Assembly: GCF_902713425.1 (NCBI RefSeq)
Contig: NC_081231.1
Coordinates: forward strand, 796,260-860,259
Length of the DNA stretch: 64,000 nt
Direction: 5' to 3'
From: Acipenser ruthenus
Lineage: Eukaryota > Chordata > Actinopteri > Acipenseriformes > Acipenseridae
Positions 26,679-45,300 of the stretch are shown piece by piece. The translations under genes and the position numbers were made by a program. Position 1 is the stretch's first letter, and every line of letters starts with the position of its first letter. The notes under the pieces were generated by a model. It was not told where the DNA came from. It saw only the letters and a program-made list of their open reading frames with translations, and did no database searches.

Positions 26679-28975
26679 ATTGCTCAATTCTGGGTTATGC
26701 ATTTAATGACGTACCATGTGTATAATGTATGTATGTATTTATGTATGCATATAATGATGTGTCACATGTATAATGTATGTATGCCTGTAATGACGTAGCG
26801 TATGTTGTATGTATGTTCATGTTGTTACCTATTCCAGAAGTGAAATACTGACACACACCAAGCCCTGCTTATCCAGTCACTGGAGAAAACCATCTGAATT
26901 ATATATATATAATCATAATAATTAAAAAATAATTCAAATGACTACACCTGCCCTCCCATCAGTCCGAAGGTGAAATAACAAGAGGCGATTTTTAAAAAAT
27001 CTTTTTAATAACCAGAATCGAGTTTCTAATGTTAACCTTGGTGTTTTTGGTTTTTTGCATATACGGTGTATAATTCTGTGGGAGAAACGGTGTAGATAAT
27101 TCAAAGAAAATATATTCAAATGTAGTTTTTGTTTCCTACCCTGTTTCATTAGTAAATACACACGTTTACAAATGCGTGTGGAGGTCTTTTCAATTTACTA
27201 CATTTATTTGAACAGCATATATATATATATATATATTGCATTAAATAAATTGCACATGTAACACAATTTATTTTCGATTACTTACTTGCTAACTTTATAA
27301 TCAAAGTGTTCGATAATAAACCGCAGATCAGAAATCAACCAATCGCAGCGAAGTGTTATTCCATAAATTCCAGTACGTCTTATCCGGTGTGCACAGAACC
27401 CCCACACCTGATTCCAGGTGGTCGAAACATCCAAACGGATCACTGCTACCCACCTGGTAACCTTTTCAGAAACTATCACCACAAAATTGCAGATGCAGAA
27501 AAGTGTGAAATCGCTCCACTTTGGACAAGGTGTATTTTTCAAACACACACACACACCTGGTACCGTTTGGTCCTCTCGCCCAAACTGCGAGACCTCTCTG
27601 CATCGTAAGAAACACCCTACACATGACGTATCACTTTACTATACTATTGGCTTTACAGTGCATTAAAAAGGCTTTTGTATTGAGAGGATAAAACCAGCCC
27701 TCTCTGGAGCACAGCACTTAGAGACGGCTGTGTTTACACTACAGAAAACAAAAGCCGCAAGCGCTAAAAACCGCCTCAAGGCAGGCTTAAAAAGCGGCTA
27801 TTGTAAACGGGGTATAAAATAAATTATTAATTTACTTCTAGCTACTGTTTGGCAATTGCCTTACCTGCCCGCTGGGTTAAGCCTATAAAAAGCCGGTTCC
27901 CTGAATCGGACCCTTTTAATCCCAGGAGAGAACGAAGAACCAGAAACGGGAACGCGCGCCGCCTCTTTTTGATAAGCGTGAACGCGCACCTGTGCGAATC
28001 CCGCGTTCATAATTAAAACAGTACCTTCTGAAAAACATTTTTAAAAGATAAGATAAACACATCTTTTGGCGAAAAAAAAAAACTAGATTTTTTTTTTTTT
28101 ATGTATAAATAAATAAATAAACAAACTTGGGAGGTGTTAATAGTGTTTTTCTCCGTATTCAATTCAATGTTGTACACATTCAATATTATATATGGTGCAT
28201 TTTTTAATTTTTTTTATTTAGTCTATTCCGACTGGTTACAGACATTCCTGGTATGTTCAAGTTTAAACAGATTTAATCTTAAAGTTTAAAACTTTAAAAC
28301 CGACACCCCCGTTGGAAATTATTTATGCCAAAGTTATGACACGTTTAAACACTATGTAGTTCCAGGTAGATCCTGTAGAGGGCAGCACAGCACCAGCAGT
28401 GCTGACGACACCATGAAGCTGTTTCAGGTGCACCATTATCCAACAAGCGTGTTTGTCTAAGGCACGTCACTATCTGCATTCCAATCCACCGCCCCCCCCA
28501 AAAATCTTCCATTGCTTAAGGCGATTACTTTTGACTGCTCTCATGTAATAATCTAGCTCAGAAGTGAGGCGCACAAGCGGAGCTATGATCTCCCACATTA
28601 ACCCCTTCTTGCACTATTAAGAAGTTGAACTCTTGGATTCGGAGAAAGGCATTTAACACTTGTCTTTTAAAATTATCCAAACTTTCTTTTACTTGACCCA
28701 ATTGTCTTTTTTTTTTTTTTTTTTTTTTTTTAAGCAGAAGGGCCAGAAGTCTCCCACCAATAAAGTCCTGCAAAATTTTCATTTTTAAAAATAGGTGCAC
28801 AAAACAGGTTTTGAAATGTACCACCGAGAGGTCGGATCCTGTCGTCCAAATTGTCAAGTTTCCTCCTCTCGATACTGGAGTCGCTCTCCCATGGATTTTA
28901 AGAAGGAACCGTTTGAAGCAGCAGCAGCACTTAATTCCTTGTGTACCTGAAGGGGTTAAAAATTAATAACTTACA

Positions 28976-29146
28976 CAACTCCCATTGCTTAGCAGCGTGA
29001 TTCATCCCCGGGTTTCACTATGATTAATAGTAAGAGACACACCTGAGCTTGTTACCTAGACACACAGGGGTTAATCAAACTCCCAGTAGTTAAACCTGGA
29101 ATGGGTGACACTGCTGTGCAATAGGAGTCTTATTCCCAGCACTGCA
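28976..29146. mobile_element. Foldback-F element copy
   Basis: ACTCCCATTGCTTAGCAGCG at the left and ACCTGGAATGGGTGACACTG, CAATAGGAGTCTTATTCCCA at the right are reverse-complement related. The middle contains ACACACCTGAGCTTGTTACC. Confidence 0.75.
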
Positions 29147-29479
29147 AACTTTGCATTACTCAAAACAGCCTGCAGGGGGGGGGCTGTCGGAGCTCAGCAC
29201 AACCCAAAACGACAGCAGACAACCCAAGAGCCAAAAACAGGAACACAATTTAGAAATGCCAAAAGAAACTTCAAATTGTCTGGTTTCACAGACTGCGAAA
29301 TACCAATCTTGGTCTGCCTTCACTAAAACAAAACATTAGGGAGTCCAGGATTAGTGCGAATCAGGGTCTGTGAAACCAACAACCGACCTACTCAGAGACA
29401 AACTGTTATTCTAGTCTAAAGGTTAAATCACTGAACAAATATAATAAAATGAACTACACAGACTGCAGGCACGGATCGT

Positions 29480-30924
29480 GTATTGTATTTTTTATTGAAT
29501 GTGGTTATCAATGCGGCTTCCATATTAGTAATTCAACTGGGGGGGGGGGGGGGGGTACAAAACAGACAGAAAAATTCAAACTTCACCCCACCCAAACCAA
29601 TCTGGGCAGTGGCACACATGTTCAAGCACAAGCAACTACATAGTAATTTCTTTAGGTATTTATTTTAATTTTACATTGGCCTGTGAATGGGGAGGGAGGG
29701 AGACGAGCGAGAGAGAGAGAGAGAGAGAGAGACACAAACACTACATTTGGTCACCTTCGACATGAAATATAAAAACAAAAGTGTTATCAGCCCGGGCTGC
29801 ATGCGGTACCATTAAACACTACAGGGGGCAGGACCAGTACAGACAACCAGTTTTGGAAGTGTCCGTTTTAATTTGTTCTTTAACATTTCAGATTTAACAC
29901 ACCTTAGTTGTTCTACCCCCCCACAAGCAAATTACAGGCATAACTGATTTTTCAATTCAAGTGCAGAACCTATAGATTATTACAGGGGTTTCACATCCAG
30001 GTTAAGCTGGAGGATGTGGGGAGCCACATGCTCGGGTTGTAAATGTCAATTTTATATTGCCAATTTGTTACTTTACCGTAGATGGAGGCTGGAAGGTATC
30101 GCGACTAAAGCTGGGTGAGAAAGTGCTTCTCTTTAGAAAAGGGGAGAGGCAGTCTTCTAAACGAGAGACATGCGAAGTGCTTATTGATCTGTCTAGTTAA
30201 ATAAATAAAAAATAAATCATGCCGTAATTGAGCTTTCAAAAGAAACGTGGAATCTAGCACAGAGCTTCTGGAAACAAAACCATTTACAACAAATAAAAAG
30301 TTACAGTATCATTTTTTTTTGTAATGCCTCATTTTTATTAAGACCTATATATTTATAGGAGTAAATTTAGTGATCTCTTTTCTCTTTAAAAATGAGACAA
30401 AACATCCCAGTTGTTTTGAGATGACGGGAATGCTTAGTATATTTTAACACCTTACACATGGAAATGTTACAATTTTACTGTTCCCTAAAACTTAAGGAAA
30501 AAAAAAAAAAAAAAAGGAAGGCTTCGAAACTTCAAAATGGCATTTTTGGCAAAAGTGTTACAAAAAAAAATGCATCCCTCAACACATTTTCAATAAAGGT
30601 TCTCCCATCTCTTAGTTAATTATCATAAAATCGACTTTGCAAGGAAGCAGGGGAGAATGGAAGATGGTGAGAAGATAATTTGATTTAATTTTTTTTCCTT
30701 TTGTATTTTTTTTTTTCCTTTATTTTTTTCTTTAATGAACCAAAATGAAATCCCGACGTTGGAGTTTATTAACAAAGGAGCCCCCACCCACCCCATCCCC
30801 CTCCCCGACACCAACTCCAGCAGCCACTACCCCCCCTCCCCCCGCAACCCCTCAGACTAACAGCACAGGACAATGAGTGCCCAGGGGGGGCTCCAGTAGC
30901 ACTTGCACTCTGGCAGAGGCGACC
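29480..30924 (-). other. cfl1 3' UTR (inferred)
   Basis: Downstream of the cfl1 stop on the minus strand, without coding signal. AATAAA signals (TTTATT on plus) occur near 30334, 29660 and 29490. Length up to about 1.4 kb is inferred. The plus strand shows T- and A-runs, a G run at 29539-29554 and a GA run at 29710-29731. Confidence 0.4.
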
Positions 30925-37207
<6,283 letters not shown>

Positions 37208-37345
37208 GTCTGTGGTTTCGTACAGGGAGTGTTTTATTTAAATTATTAAGTTGGGTTCTCCTGAAGCTCTACACTCTCCGCCGGGCTCTCGCAGACTGAC
37301 TGATCGACCGACTGAGCGGCAATAAGGGGAGGGTTCAGAATCCGG
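37208..37345 (-). promoter_or_regulatory. cfl1 5' UTR and core promoter region
   Basis: CpG-richer DNA directly upstream of the lone ATG codon (GCCGGGCTCTCGCAGACTG, GATCGACCGACTGAGCGG on plus). No TATA box at a suitable distance. A ZNF143-type site follows at 37444-37464. The start site is not determined. Confidence 0.45.
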
Positions 37346-37443
37346 GACCTTCGCGCTCGCTCTCTTAAAGCGCTTGCTCATGGTACTTGTAGTCCTCAGG
37401 GTGGAAAAAAAAAGACCACCGCATCAGCGGGATTTGAAATATT

Positions 37444-37464
37444 GCATGGTGGGATTTGTAGTCC
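37444..37464 (-). promoter_or_regulatory. ZNF143/THAP11-type site upstream of cfl1
   Basis: On the minus strand the site reads GGACTACAAATCCCACCATG followed by C. It fits ACTACAnnTCCCAnnATGC, the known Staf/ZNF143 promoter motif, apart from minor positions. Two degenerate GTAGTCC-ending versions lie nearby (about 37380-37397 and 37545-37562). Confidence 0.6.
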
Positions 37465-37905
37465 CTTCAGGAAAGAAATGCAGACTGGCTCGTTTTGTGA
37501 TGAACGAGTTTGTCGAATCTTTTTTTTTTTTTTACGTTAATCGTGAGATATGTAGTCCTTTAAATACCAGACCTATACTGCAAATTACGTCGTGAAGGTA
37601 TTACGTAAACTCAAAGTCACGTTTCGCGTTGCTGCAAAGAGGATGTGTCTGGGCAATATAACGTTGCGAGTCTCTACAAATGCGACGATGATGTCATACT
37701 CAAGACTGAAGCGAAAAAAAAAAAAAAATGTTCGCATTTAAAAAAAGATTTTAAAAAAATTCCAAGCAGGGAATTTACCTTCAGAAACAGATAGAAAAAA
37801 ATACCTCTTTTGCTCCTGTGCAAATTCTGTATATACTGTACTAAAATAGGAATCTGGGACAGACGTGGCTATTCAGAGCCAAATAAAGGGATGATGTGGG
37901 CATTT

Positions 37906-37952
37906 TGGAGGCTTGATGATCCAGTGGTTCAATCCCAGCCACTGACTGACTC

Positions 37953-37989
<37 letters not shown>

Positions 37990-38180
37990 CCCTGAGCAAG
38001 TCACTTCACCTCCTTGTGCTCCGTCCTTCGGATGAGACGTCAAACAAACGAGCTCCTATTGGAAGTGACTCTGCAGCAGCAGCAGCAGCAGCAGCAGTTG
38101 ATGAAGCAGAGTTCACCCCCCTAGTCTCTGTAAGTCGCTTTGGATAAAAGCGTCTGTTAAATGACTAAATAATAATAATT
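37906..38180 (+). mobile_element. SINE-B' copy
   Basis: Degenerate head (GATCCAGTGGTTCAATCCCAG), (TG)n at 37955-37987, GACCCTGAGCAAGTCACTTC, CTCCGTCCTTCGGATGAGAC, a (CAG)7-type run and tail GTCGCTTTGGATAAAAGCG. Confidence 0.85.
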
Positions 38181-38515
38181 TTGGAACCCTTATCAAAAGC
38201 CATCTTTCTATAGGTCGTCCAACAGCTGGTTTAAAAACGTCCACAATTCTAGAACGGAGATGTCACGTGTCACCGTTTTCTTCAATTTCCCTTTCTTTTG
38301 TTATTACGTTTATCCGGAGCAATGCAAATTAAATTTACTCAGGGCCTTGACAAAAAAAAAAAAAAGATACATCGATATGTCAATTAAATATGTATCAAAA
38401 ATAATAGGCATATCTGTTTTTGGATACCTGTACGCTATATTTAATATACCATCAGTATGCGTTGTAAAAGTTAATTATAATATAAACACGTTCAAACGCT
38501 TATCCGGCATTAAAA

Positions 38516-38534
38516 ACTACATTCCCCACAATGC
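38516..38534 (+). promoter_or_regulatory. ZNF143/THAP11-type site
   Basis: ACTACATTCCCCACAATGC, close to ACTACAnnTCCCAnnATGC with one shifted C. It sits about 300 bp from the CpG-rich patch with two CArG boxes. Confidence 0.5.
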
Positions 38535-38787
38535 CACGGGGCTCTACTCCGAACAAAAGAGGAAGCCCCAAAAAAAAACACGTTGAACGACGTTTATTCT
38601 CTTGTGTGCGTGTCTCGTTTAAGACAACACCTATATATCTCTATTTAAATACATACACATCGTGTCATGTTTAAAATAAAACAAGCACAACATACGCCAG
38701 TTTCTTTTATTTTTTCAACCCCACCCCCCTCCTTCCCTCCCTCCGCCTCGGTGCGTTTGCAAGTAAGCTGAAAGGAAACTCAAATTG

Positions 38788-38797
38788 CCTTATATGG
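38788..38797. promoter_or_regulatory. CArG box (SRF-type site) 1
   Basis: CCTTATATGG, an exact CC(A/T)6GG. It lies 1.6 kb upstream of the cfl1 start codon in a CpG-rich stretch. Confidence 0.55.
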
Positions 38798-38854
38798 CGA
38801 TAAGTGACACAAGCCGGGGTGTGGGGAGTGAGGCGAGCGACCGTCGCTTCGCTT

Positions 38855-38864
38855 CCATAAATGG
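38855..38864. promoter_or_regulatory. CArG box (SRF-type site) 2
   Basis: CCATAAATGG, a second exact CC(A/T)6GG, 67 bp from the first. An ATTGG (inverted CCAAT) follows at 38917-38921 in CpG-rich DNA. Confidence 0.55.
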
Positions 38865-39084
38865 ATGTGAGTTTGCTAACCATAGCGGGGCTAGAGCGTG
38901 GAGGAAGAGAGCGCGGATTGGCTGCACTGCGAGGATACGGCTGCGTGCGTCTGTGCGTCTGATGCATGCATTGGTCGTTTGCAATTACTGCTTAAGCATG
39001 CTCGTCGGTTTTCAAGACGGCAGATTTTTTTTTTTGTTCGGATCAGAAACAGTAAAATTATTTTTTGTAATCAGGAGACCAATA

Positions 39085-39800
39085 TAATCTTGCACTATTG
39101 CACTTCCAGCATGTCATTGTAGATGTAACTTGTTGTAATCCTAGTTCATATTGGATTCTAGTAGTGTTATTATTATACATAGCATCCTAGTTCATATTGG
39201 ATTCTAGTAGTGTTATTATTATACATAGCATCCTAGTTCATATTGGATTCTAGTAGTGTTATTATTATACACAGCATCCTAGTTCATATTGGATTCTAGT
39301 AGTGTTATTATTATACATAGCATCCTAGTTCATATTGGATTCTAGTAGTGTTATTATTATACACAGCATCCTAGTTCATATTGGATTCTAGTAGTGTTAT
39401 TATTATACATAGCATCCTAGTTCATATTGGATTCTAGTAGTGTTATTATTATACATAGCATCCTAGTTCATATTGGATTCTAGTAGTGTTATTATTATAC
39501 ACAGCATCCTAGTTCATATTGGATTCTAGTAGTGTTATTATTATACACAGCATCCTAGTTCATATTGGATTCTAGTAGTGTTATTATTATACATAGCATC
39601 CTAGTTCATATTGGATTCTAGTAGTGTTATTATTATACACAGCATCCTAGTTCATATTGGATTCTAGTAGTGTTATTATTTGCATTTACTGTAAACTACA
39701 CTGTGTTTAAATCTGAAGCTTGCATTGTAACCCTGCGCTGCCCTGTAACACCTGTGTGAGTCGCCTGGGATAAAGCCAAATAAATAAATAAATAAAATAA
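39085..39800 (+). mobile_element. Element-S copy 2: SINE-like element with 46-bp internal array
   Basis: Head remnant ATGTAACTTGTTGTAATCC, then about 12 copies (39145-39680) of the 46-bp unit (TAGTTCATATTGGATTCTAG, TAGTGTTATTATTATACATA), then tail TGTAAACTACACTGTGTTTA, ACCCTGCGCTGCCCTGTAAC, GTCGCCTGGGATAAAG and (AAAT)n. Intergenic, between cfl1 and atl3. Confidence 0.9.
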
Positions 39801-40883
39801 ATGAATATTATTAATCTTTATGACTGTATAAACCTGTGTCTGGAACTGCCTGTGTCCGGGACAGCCCTGGTTTTGTAAATTAACTCGGGCAATGCCAGAC
39901 GGTGCTAATGTAAATACAGTAATCTCGAGCGCAACGCTGAGTCAGAGCCACTCCCTCCGCTGTGGAACGGACAGAACATCACCACGGCAACGAGCAGGGA
40001 CGCCGGTAAACAAATAAGACAACGTCTCGCAGCACTGCTGACACCTGCTGGACGTAGCGGTGCACTGCAGTTTTGTTGTAAAATTTTATTGCGACGACGA
40101 GGGAATTTCAGGATCGAGACAATAAAATATATATATATATATATATAATTTTTATCTTTTATTTAACATTATGCAAACAAATTAACTACAAAATTATATT
40201 GGCTTATACGTGGAAAAAAAAATACATGTTCATAGAGGCTCTCATATGTCTCCAGATAAAGGCTAGACAAAGATCAAATAATTTGATCTTTGCTTATAGA
40301 ACATACCTGGAAAAGACAAGGAGCATTTTGCTTTGATCGGCGTTGCGAGTGGACCACAGGAACGAGGACAGAAGTGACAGCTTCCTGTGCTGTAGGTCAA
40401 CTCTATGGTACGACAGACTACTTGAGAAATCTGCCCCTCCCTGCCCCCACCCACCAATCCAGATTACAAAACACAAACCTTTGACACGGCAATAATAAGA
40501 GACAGGAGACTCTCTTGCTTTGTAAATATATTGTTCTGTTTGACCGAGACATGCATTCAAAGGATACAGTTAATAACATGAAAACATATTCTGCACATAT
40601 GAAAAAGTACATTTTTTGTATTTCAAATAATTGGATTATTTTTATGAAGCCAGGGCAGCAGACTCTGTCAAATCAAAAGTGACCCACATTTTAAACGGTT
40701 CCCATCATCATCATCATCATAACGAAACCGCAAGAGCAGATTCACAGTTTTCAGCCCTGTGATTTTGATGCAAAACTGGAATGCAAACGCATCCAACAAA
40801 AAAAACAGACATTTTTTGTTTAATTCAGTACGGTGCAGAGCAGAATAAACTAGGCTATGACGTGAGTCTGCATGGTTTGTGTT

Positions 40884-41140
40884 CAGCTGTGGTCTGAAGT
40901 TTTGGCATCGCCTAGAATTTTAGGATTGAGACAATTATATATTTAAAAAAAAATGTAGATGTTTTATTTAGCATCATGTAATATCAAAGAAACTACAAAA
41001 TAATAAAAACTGCACAAGAAAAATGTCTACCGGAAGCCATAATAGTATTATTTCACTTTAGATGTTGAAATTTTTCAATTCTCAGTATATGAGGGGAAAA
41101 CTACAAAGCGCTGGGTGTGTAATTCAATATGTTATTCAGC
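40884..41140 (+). mobile_element. MITE-M (Tc1/mariner-like) copy
   Basis: Starts CAGCTGTGGTCTGAAGTTTT then GGCATCGCCTAGAATTTTAG GATTGAGACA in two blocks, with AACTACAAAATAAT and GGAAAACTACAAAGCGCTGG further in. The start matches the inverted right end seen at 61700-61745, as expected for terminal inverted repeats. Confidence 0.65.
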
Positions 41141-41638
41141 AGCTTTCATGCGACCTTACAAAGCAACGTGAGCTCCCTCTACTGGGGGATGCTTAAATTC
41201 CTGGCTGCAGCTGTAGGTCTTGCTAGTTGTAAATGCCGGTACAGACAGGAGGAGAGAAAGGCAGGTACAAAGAATGGACCCAATTTGTTCTTTCAAAGAA
41301 AATTAAGACTTGATCCAACTCTGTTCAAGCGAAGAGTGTTGCTGTGACAACTCAAGCTCGTGCAGCTGTGGCTGGTATTACGTTTGCTGTAGAGTACAGA
41401 TTTCTGTTACCAAAGTCACACATATATATATATACAAACACATTTCCTTCCCGTTGTGTTACATCCAAGTCCACTGCTTGTTTTTGTGAAAGTTGCCAGC
41501 ACGCTATAAATTCACTTCCTGTGCAGCAGGTATCGGGTCCCACGTGCAGCACGGGGCTATGCTAGGGGGACCCTAATACCAGCTGCACCACAGGAAGTCA
41601 ATCTAAACCATCTACAGTGATACTACAACTACTACTAC

Positions 41639-41678
<40 letters not shown>

Positions 41679-41799
41679 ACTCATGCCTTTTATATAATGC
41701 TTATTCCCCACATAGTACAAAGTGAACCCAAAATAAAATGCAAGAGCAGTAGCACAGAAACAGGACCAGTGCACAGAGGAAAATTAAAGCCGAGGGTTC

Positions 41800-41960
41800 A
41801 GGGAGACACTTTGTGTTTTGGTAGGACTGCGTTTCAGGAGACTAGGTTTCAGGCCGCTGCGCGGCGCACCAGGGTGAGACTAGGGGGTCTGATACAGCGA
41901 ACCTCAAACGAGGTCTCCTGGAACCAGGTTTCAAGCCGCTGTTCCTGAAAAAGTGACTTC
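41800..41960 (-). repeat. Unexpanded copy of the 42-bp-array repeat
   Basis: In reverse orientation it reads AGCGGCTTGAAACCTGGTTC, GGTTCGCTGTATCAGACCCC and GCAGCGGCCTGAAACCTAGT, the same order as the flanks and a single unit of the snx32 intron 6 array (20850-21650). Confidence 0.85.
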
Positions 41961-41974
41961 GTGTTCCTTCAGAT

Positions 41975-42180
41975 TAAGAACAGAGTGGAGGAGACTCTTC
42001 TTCACACAGAGAGCGGTGAGGGGATGGAATGGGTCATCTAGTCATGTTGTTGAGGCAGGACCACTGGGATCCTTTAAGACCCGACTTGACAAAGTTCTGA
42101 GATCAGACAGCTGCTCGGAACCGGACGGGCTCTGGTGGGCCGAACGACCTCCTCTCGTTCGAACACTTTGTCGTGTTCTG
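41975..42180 (+). mobile_element. CR1-like LINE 3' end fragment
   Basis: Contains CTTCACACAGAGAGCGGTGA, GGGGATGGAATGGGTCATCT and AAGACCCGACTTGACAAAGT, a layout typical of the 3' end of CR1-clade LINEs. A second copy lies at 57535-57715. No reverse transcriptase sequence is present. Confidence 0.6.
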
Positions 42181-42385
42181 AAGTCGGAAAACGTAAGATT
42201 TTGTAAACCTTGGTTCGCTTCGATTTGAGAGAGTCAGGGGAGACGGATTTAAGACTGACAGGCAGAGTCTCTCTGTAGGCAGCAGGGTTAAGGCATAGAG
42301 TGGTTCTGAAGACTGGGAGATGGTTTGTGTGGGTGTGCTGGTGTTTTAAAAAAAGGGGGTGGGGTGGGGGAGAGTGGGGGGGCAG

Positions 42386-45300
42386 TTATCTGTTCTTCTT
42401 GTTGCCGGGGGGAGCCTCGGGGACCCCCATCCTGTGAGCCGCTGTGCTGTTAATGCGGGAGGAGACCTGCAAGGAAAACAGAGTGGAGAGATAGGAGGAG
42501 AACTGGATAATACAAATCACTGGGTAATACAACCCTCTCGCCTCTCTCCATTCTCCACCCTCTCACTCTATCCCCTAACTCTCCTATCTCCTCCTCTCCT
42601 CTCTCTATCCTCTCCATACTCTCCCTATCCCCTCTCCCTCCTCCCACACTCTCCCTATCCCCTCTCCCTCCTCCCACTCTCTCCCTATCCCCTCTCTCCC
42701 TCTCCCCTCTCTATCCCCTCTTTCCTCCCTCTCTCCCCTTTCCCTCCCCGCTCTCCCTCACCTGGTCCAGCAGGATCGTGGCCCCCGAGTCGATGGCCCC
42801 TCCCAGCTCCCGGTACTGCCCGGAGTATCGGATATAGGCCCAGGTGAGCAGCCCGATCAGCACCAGGCCAGTGCCGCAGTTGCACAGCTGAGCCACGAGG
42901 GCCACGCCCAGGAAGCCGGCCACGCCAGACAGCATGTAGAGCAGGGCCATGACCCCGAACAGCACGGCGGGGGTGCGGAAGGCAGCGAACATGTTCTTGC
43001 TCTGGTTGTGCTTCAGGAAGCCGGCACACAGCTCCCCCAGCTCCCTCTCCAGCTGCTCCTGGTAGCGCTGGCTGAACTCCGCTCCGCCCATCTTCTTGAT
43101 CCGCTGGAAGTGATCCAGCGACATCGCCATGAACTCCAGGTGCTTCTCCTCCAGGGTCTGGGGTGCCAGGTAGGGCTTGTCGCCGCCGCACGTCTGGGGA
43201 GGGAGGGAAAGAGCGAAGGGGGTTATATCTGTAACTATGTAACACTCAAAACGATGAAGGAGACCCCTTTAAACACTGTCAGGGATGGTGTTAGGGTTTG
43301 TGTTAGTGTCACTGTTAAGGTGGGAGTCGAGGTTAGTATTAGGGTTAGAGGCTCAAGGGTAATGTTAGGGTTAATCTTATTAAAGTCTACCTGTGTATAT
43401 CTGCAGATGACACTCACATTAAAACACTCAACAGCAGCAAATTAAGAAGCTGTAAAAAGAAAAAACTTCCAACGCTTTTTATAGAATTGATAACGTTTCT
43501 TGTAGCATTCGGACTCAGCACCACGTTACTGGATCCTCAGCTGATGCGCTATCCTTGCACTATCACACTGCTAACATGTCACTGTGGATACAACTCGCTG
43601 TGATCCTAACCTGTTGCCTCCTGGTTCATATTGTATTCTAGTAGTGTTATTATTATACACAGCATCCTAGTTCATATTGTATTCTAGTAGTGTTATTATT
43701 ATACATAGCATCCTAGTTCATATTGTATTCTAGTAGTGTTATTATTATACATAGCATCCTAGTTCATATTGGATTCTAGTAGTGTTATTATTATACACAG
43801 CATCCTAGTTCATATTGGATTCTAGTAGTGTTATTATTATACATAGCATCCTAGTTCATATTGGATTCTAGTAGTGTTATTATTATACATAGCATCCTAG
43901 TTCATATTGGATTCTAGTAGTGTTATTATTATAGATAGCATCCTAGTTCATATTGGATTCTAGTAGTGTTATTATTATACATAGCATCCTAGTTCATATT
44001 GGATTCTAGTAGTGTTATTATTATACATAGCATCCTAGTTCATCTTGGATTCTAGTAGTGTTATTATTATACACAGCATCCTAGTTCATATTGTATTCTA
44101 GTAGTGTTATTATTTGCACTTGCTGTAAACTACACTGTGTTTAAATCTGAAGCTTGCATTGTAACCCTGCGCTGCCCTGTAACACCTGTGTGAGTCTCCT
44201 GGGATAAAGGCGATTAGAAATAGTATTTCGAGAGGGTACCTGCTCCATGTGGTTGTAGTACAGATCCTTAGCCGATGCTACGGCTGCCAGGTTATTTGCT
44301 TCTGCTGTGGCCTAAAAAACAGAGAAGACGCTGAAAGGAAAGCCGAGCTGTAACTCTGGACAGTCCAGCGGCCGCCTGCTGACCTCCTGCGTTGCGGTCA
44401 AGGCTTGCTTAACAGCACGGACACGGAGGCGGTTAGACTGCAGTTCAAGTTTATTTTTATTTTTTTTTAGTGCAAATTAATCGTACGCCAGTTTCCTCGT
44501 TTATAAGATGCGCCGATCCCGTTGAAAAAATTGAAGAAAAAAAAATAATAATAACTTCTCACATGAATATAAAAATAGCCTGTTTTGATATTCAGATGAT
44601 TTTTTTATTTTTTGGTTACCTGGAGCATCGACTTGGGATGAGGCAGGTCCTCTCCTTGGTAGATTTTGATGTAGGCCTAAAAAGAGAAAACAAAAATAAT
44701 TAGAAACAGTCATGTCTTTTCTTCACCACTAGGTGGTGCTGTTCACACACATGCAGTGCTCTCCCGCCCCTCACAGAGCTGCAGTTGGGAGTCCTACTGA
44801 AGAGACGGTCATGTGTGTTTCACCTTGTATGTAACAACACTGGTGCCAGTGTAACTGTGCAAAAAATAGCATGATGGGACAAATGGGAGCCACGACCAAG
44901 CAGTAGCTGAATACTAGAGAGTACAGAAGGGAAGGTTCAGGGAGGGAGTGTGGAGAGGGAAGACATGAGAGAATTGTATTCACAGAGAAGCATTCTAACA
45001 GGCCGTGGCAGTGTGGAGAGGGGAGGGGAGGGGAGGGGAGGAGGGGAGGGTAGTACTCAGGGTCAGGGTCAGGGTTAGGGGAGGGTAGTACTCAGGGTCA
45101 GGGTCAGGGTTAGGGGAGGGTAGTACATTCACCTTGAAGTACTCCAGCAGGCCACGGCAGGTGACCTTGGACCCGTTGATCTCCTTCTCCATCAGGTTGG
45201 CCGGCTTCAGCAGCAGAGGCACCAGCGTCTCCAGCTGTGCCTTGAACTCGGGAGCGATGTCTGCAGCGAGACAGAACCGCAGAGAGAGTCAAACAGAACC

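Larger units (their letters stand above)
26128..29480. other. Tail-to-tail gap between snx32 and cfl1
   Basis: No supported coding exon. Contents: the 51-bp array, a (TA)n run at 26642-26676, AT-rich sequence with several AATAAA-like motifs that could end snx32 (for example near 27238), a GC-richer patch near 27860-28010, and a foldback-F copy at 28976-29146. Short open frames have no splice support or family resemblance. Confidence 0.5.
39800..42385. other. Intergenic DNA between cfl1 upstream region and atl3 3' end
   Basis: No supported gene. It holds MITE-M fragments (about 40070-40200 and 40884-41140), a short (TA)n at 40129-40147, an (AAT)n run at 41640-41673, the unexpanded founder copy of the 42-bp array (41800-41960) and a CR1-like LINE 3' end (41975-42180). 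Confidence 0.55.

Noticed and set aside
28558-28857. 99-codon minus frame with a poly-Lys stretch
   Set aside because: The Lys run is a homopolymer T tract; flanks show no recognisable domain or splice support.
45050-45125. Interstitial telomere repeat
   Set aside because: GGGTTAGGGG and GGGTCAGGG occur only a few times in a G-rich stretch; not a TTAGGG array.
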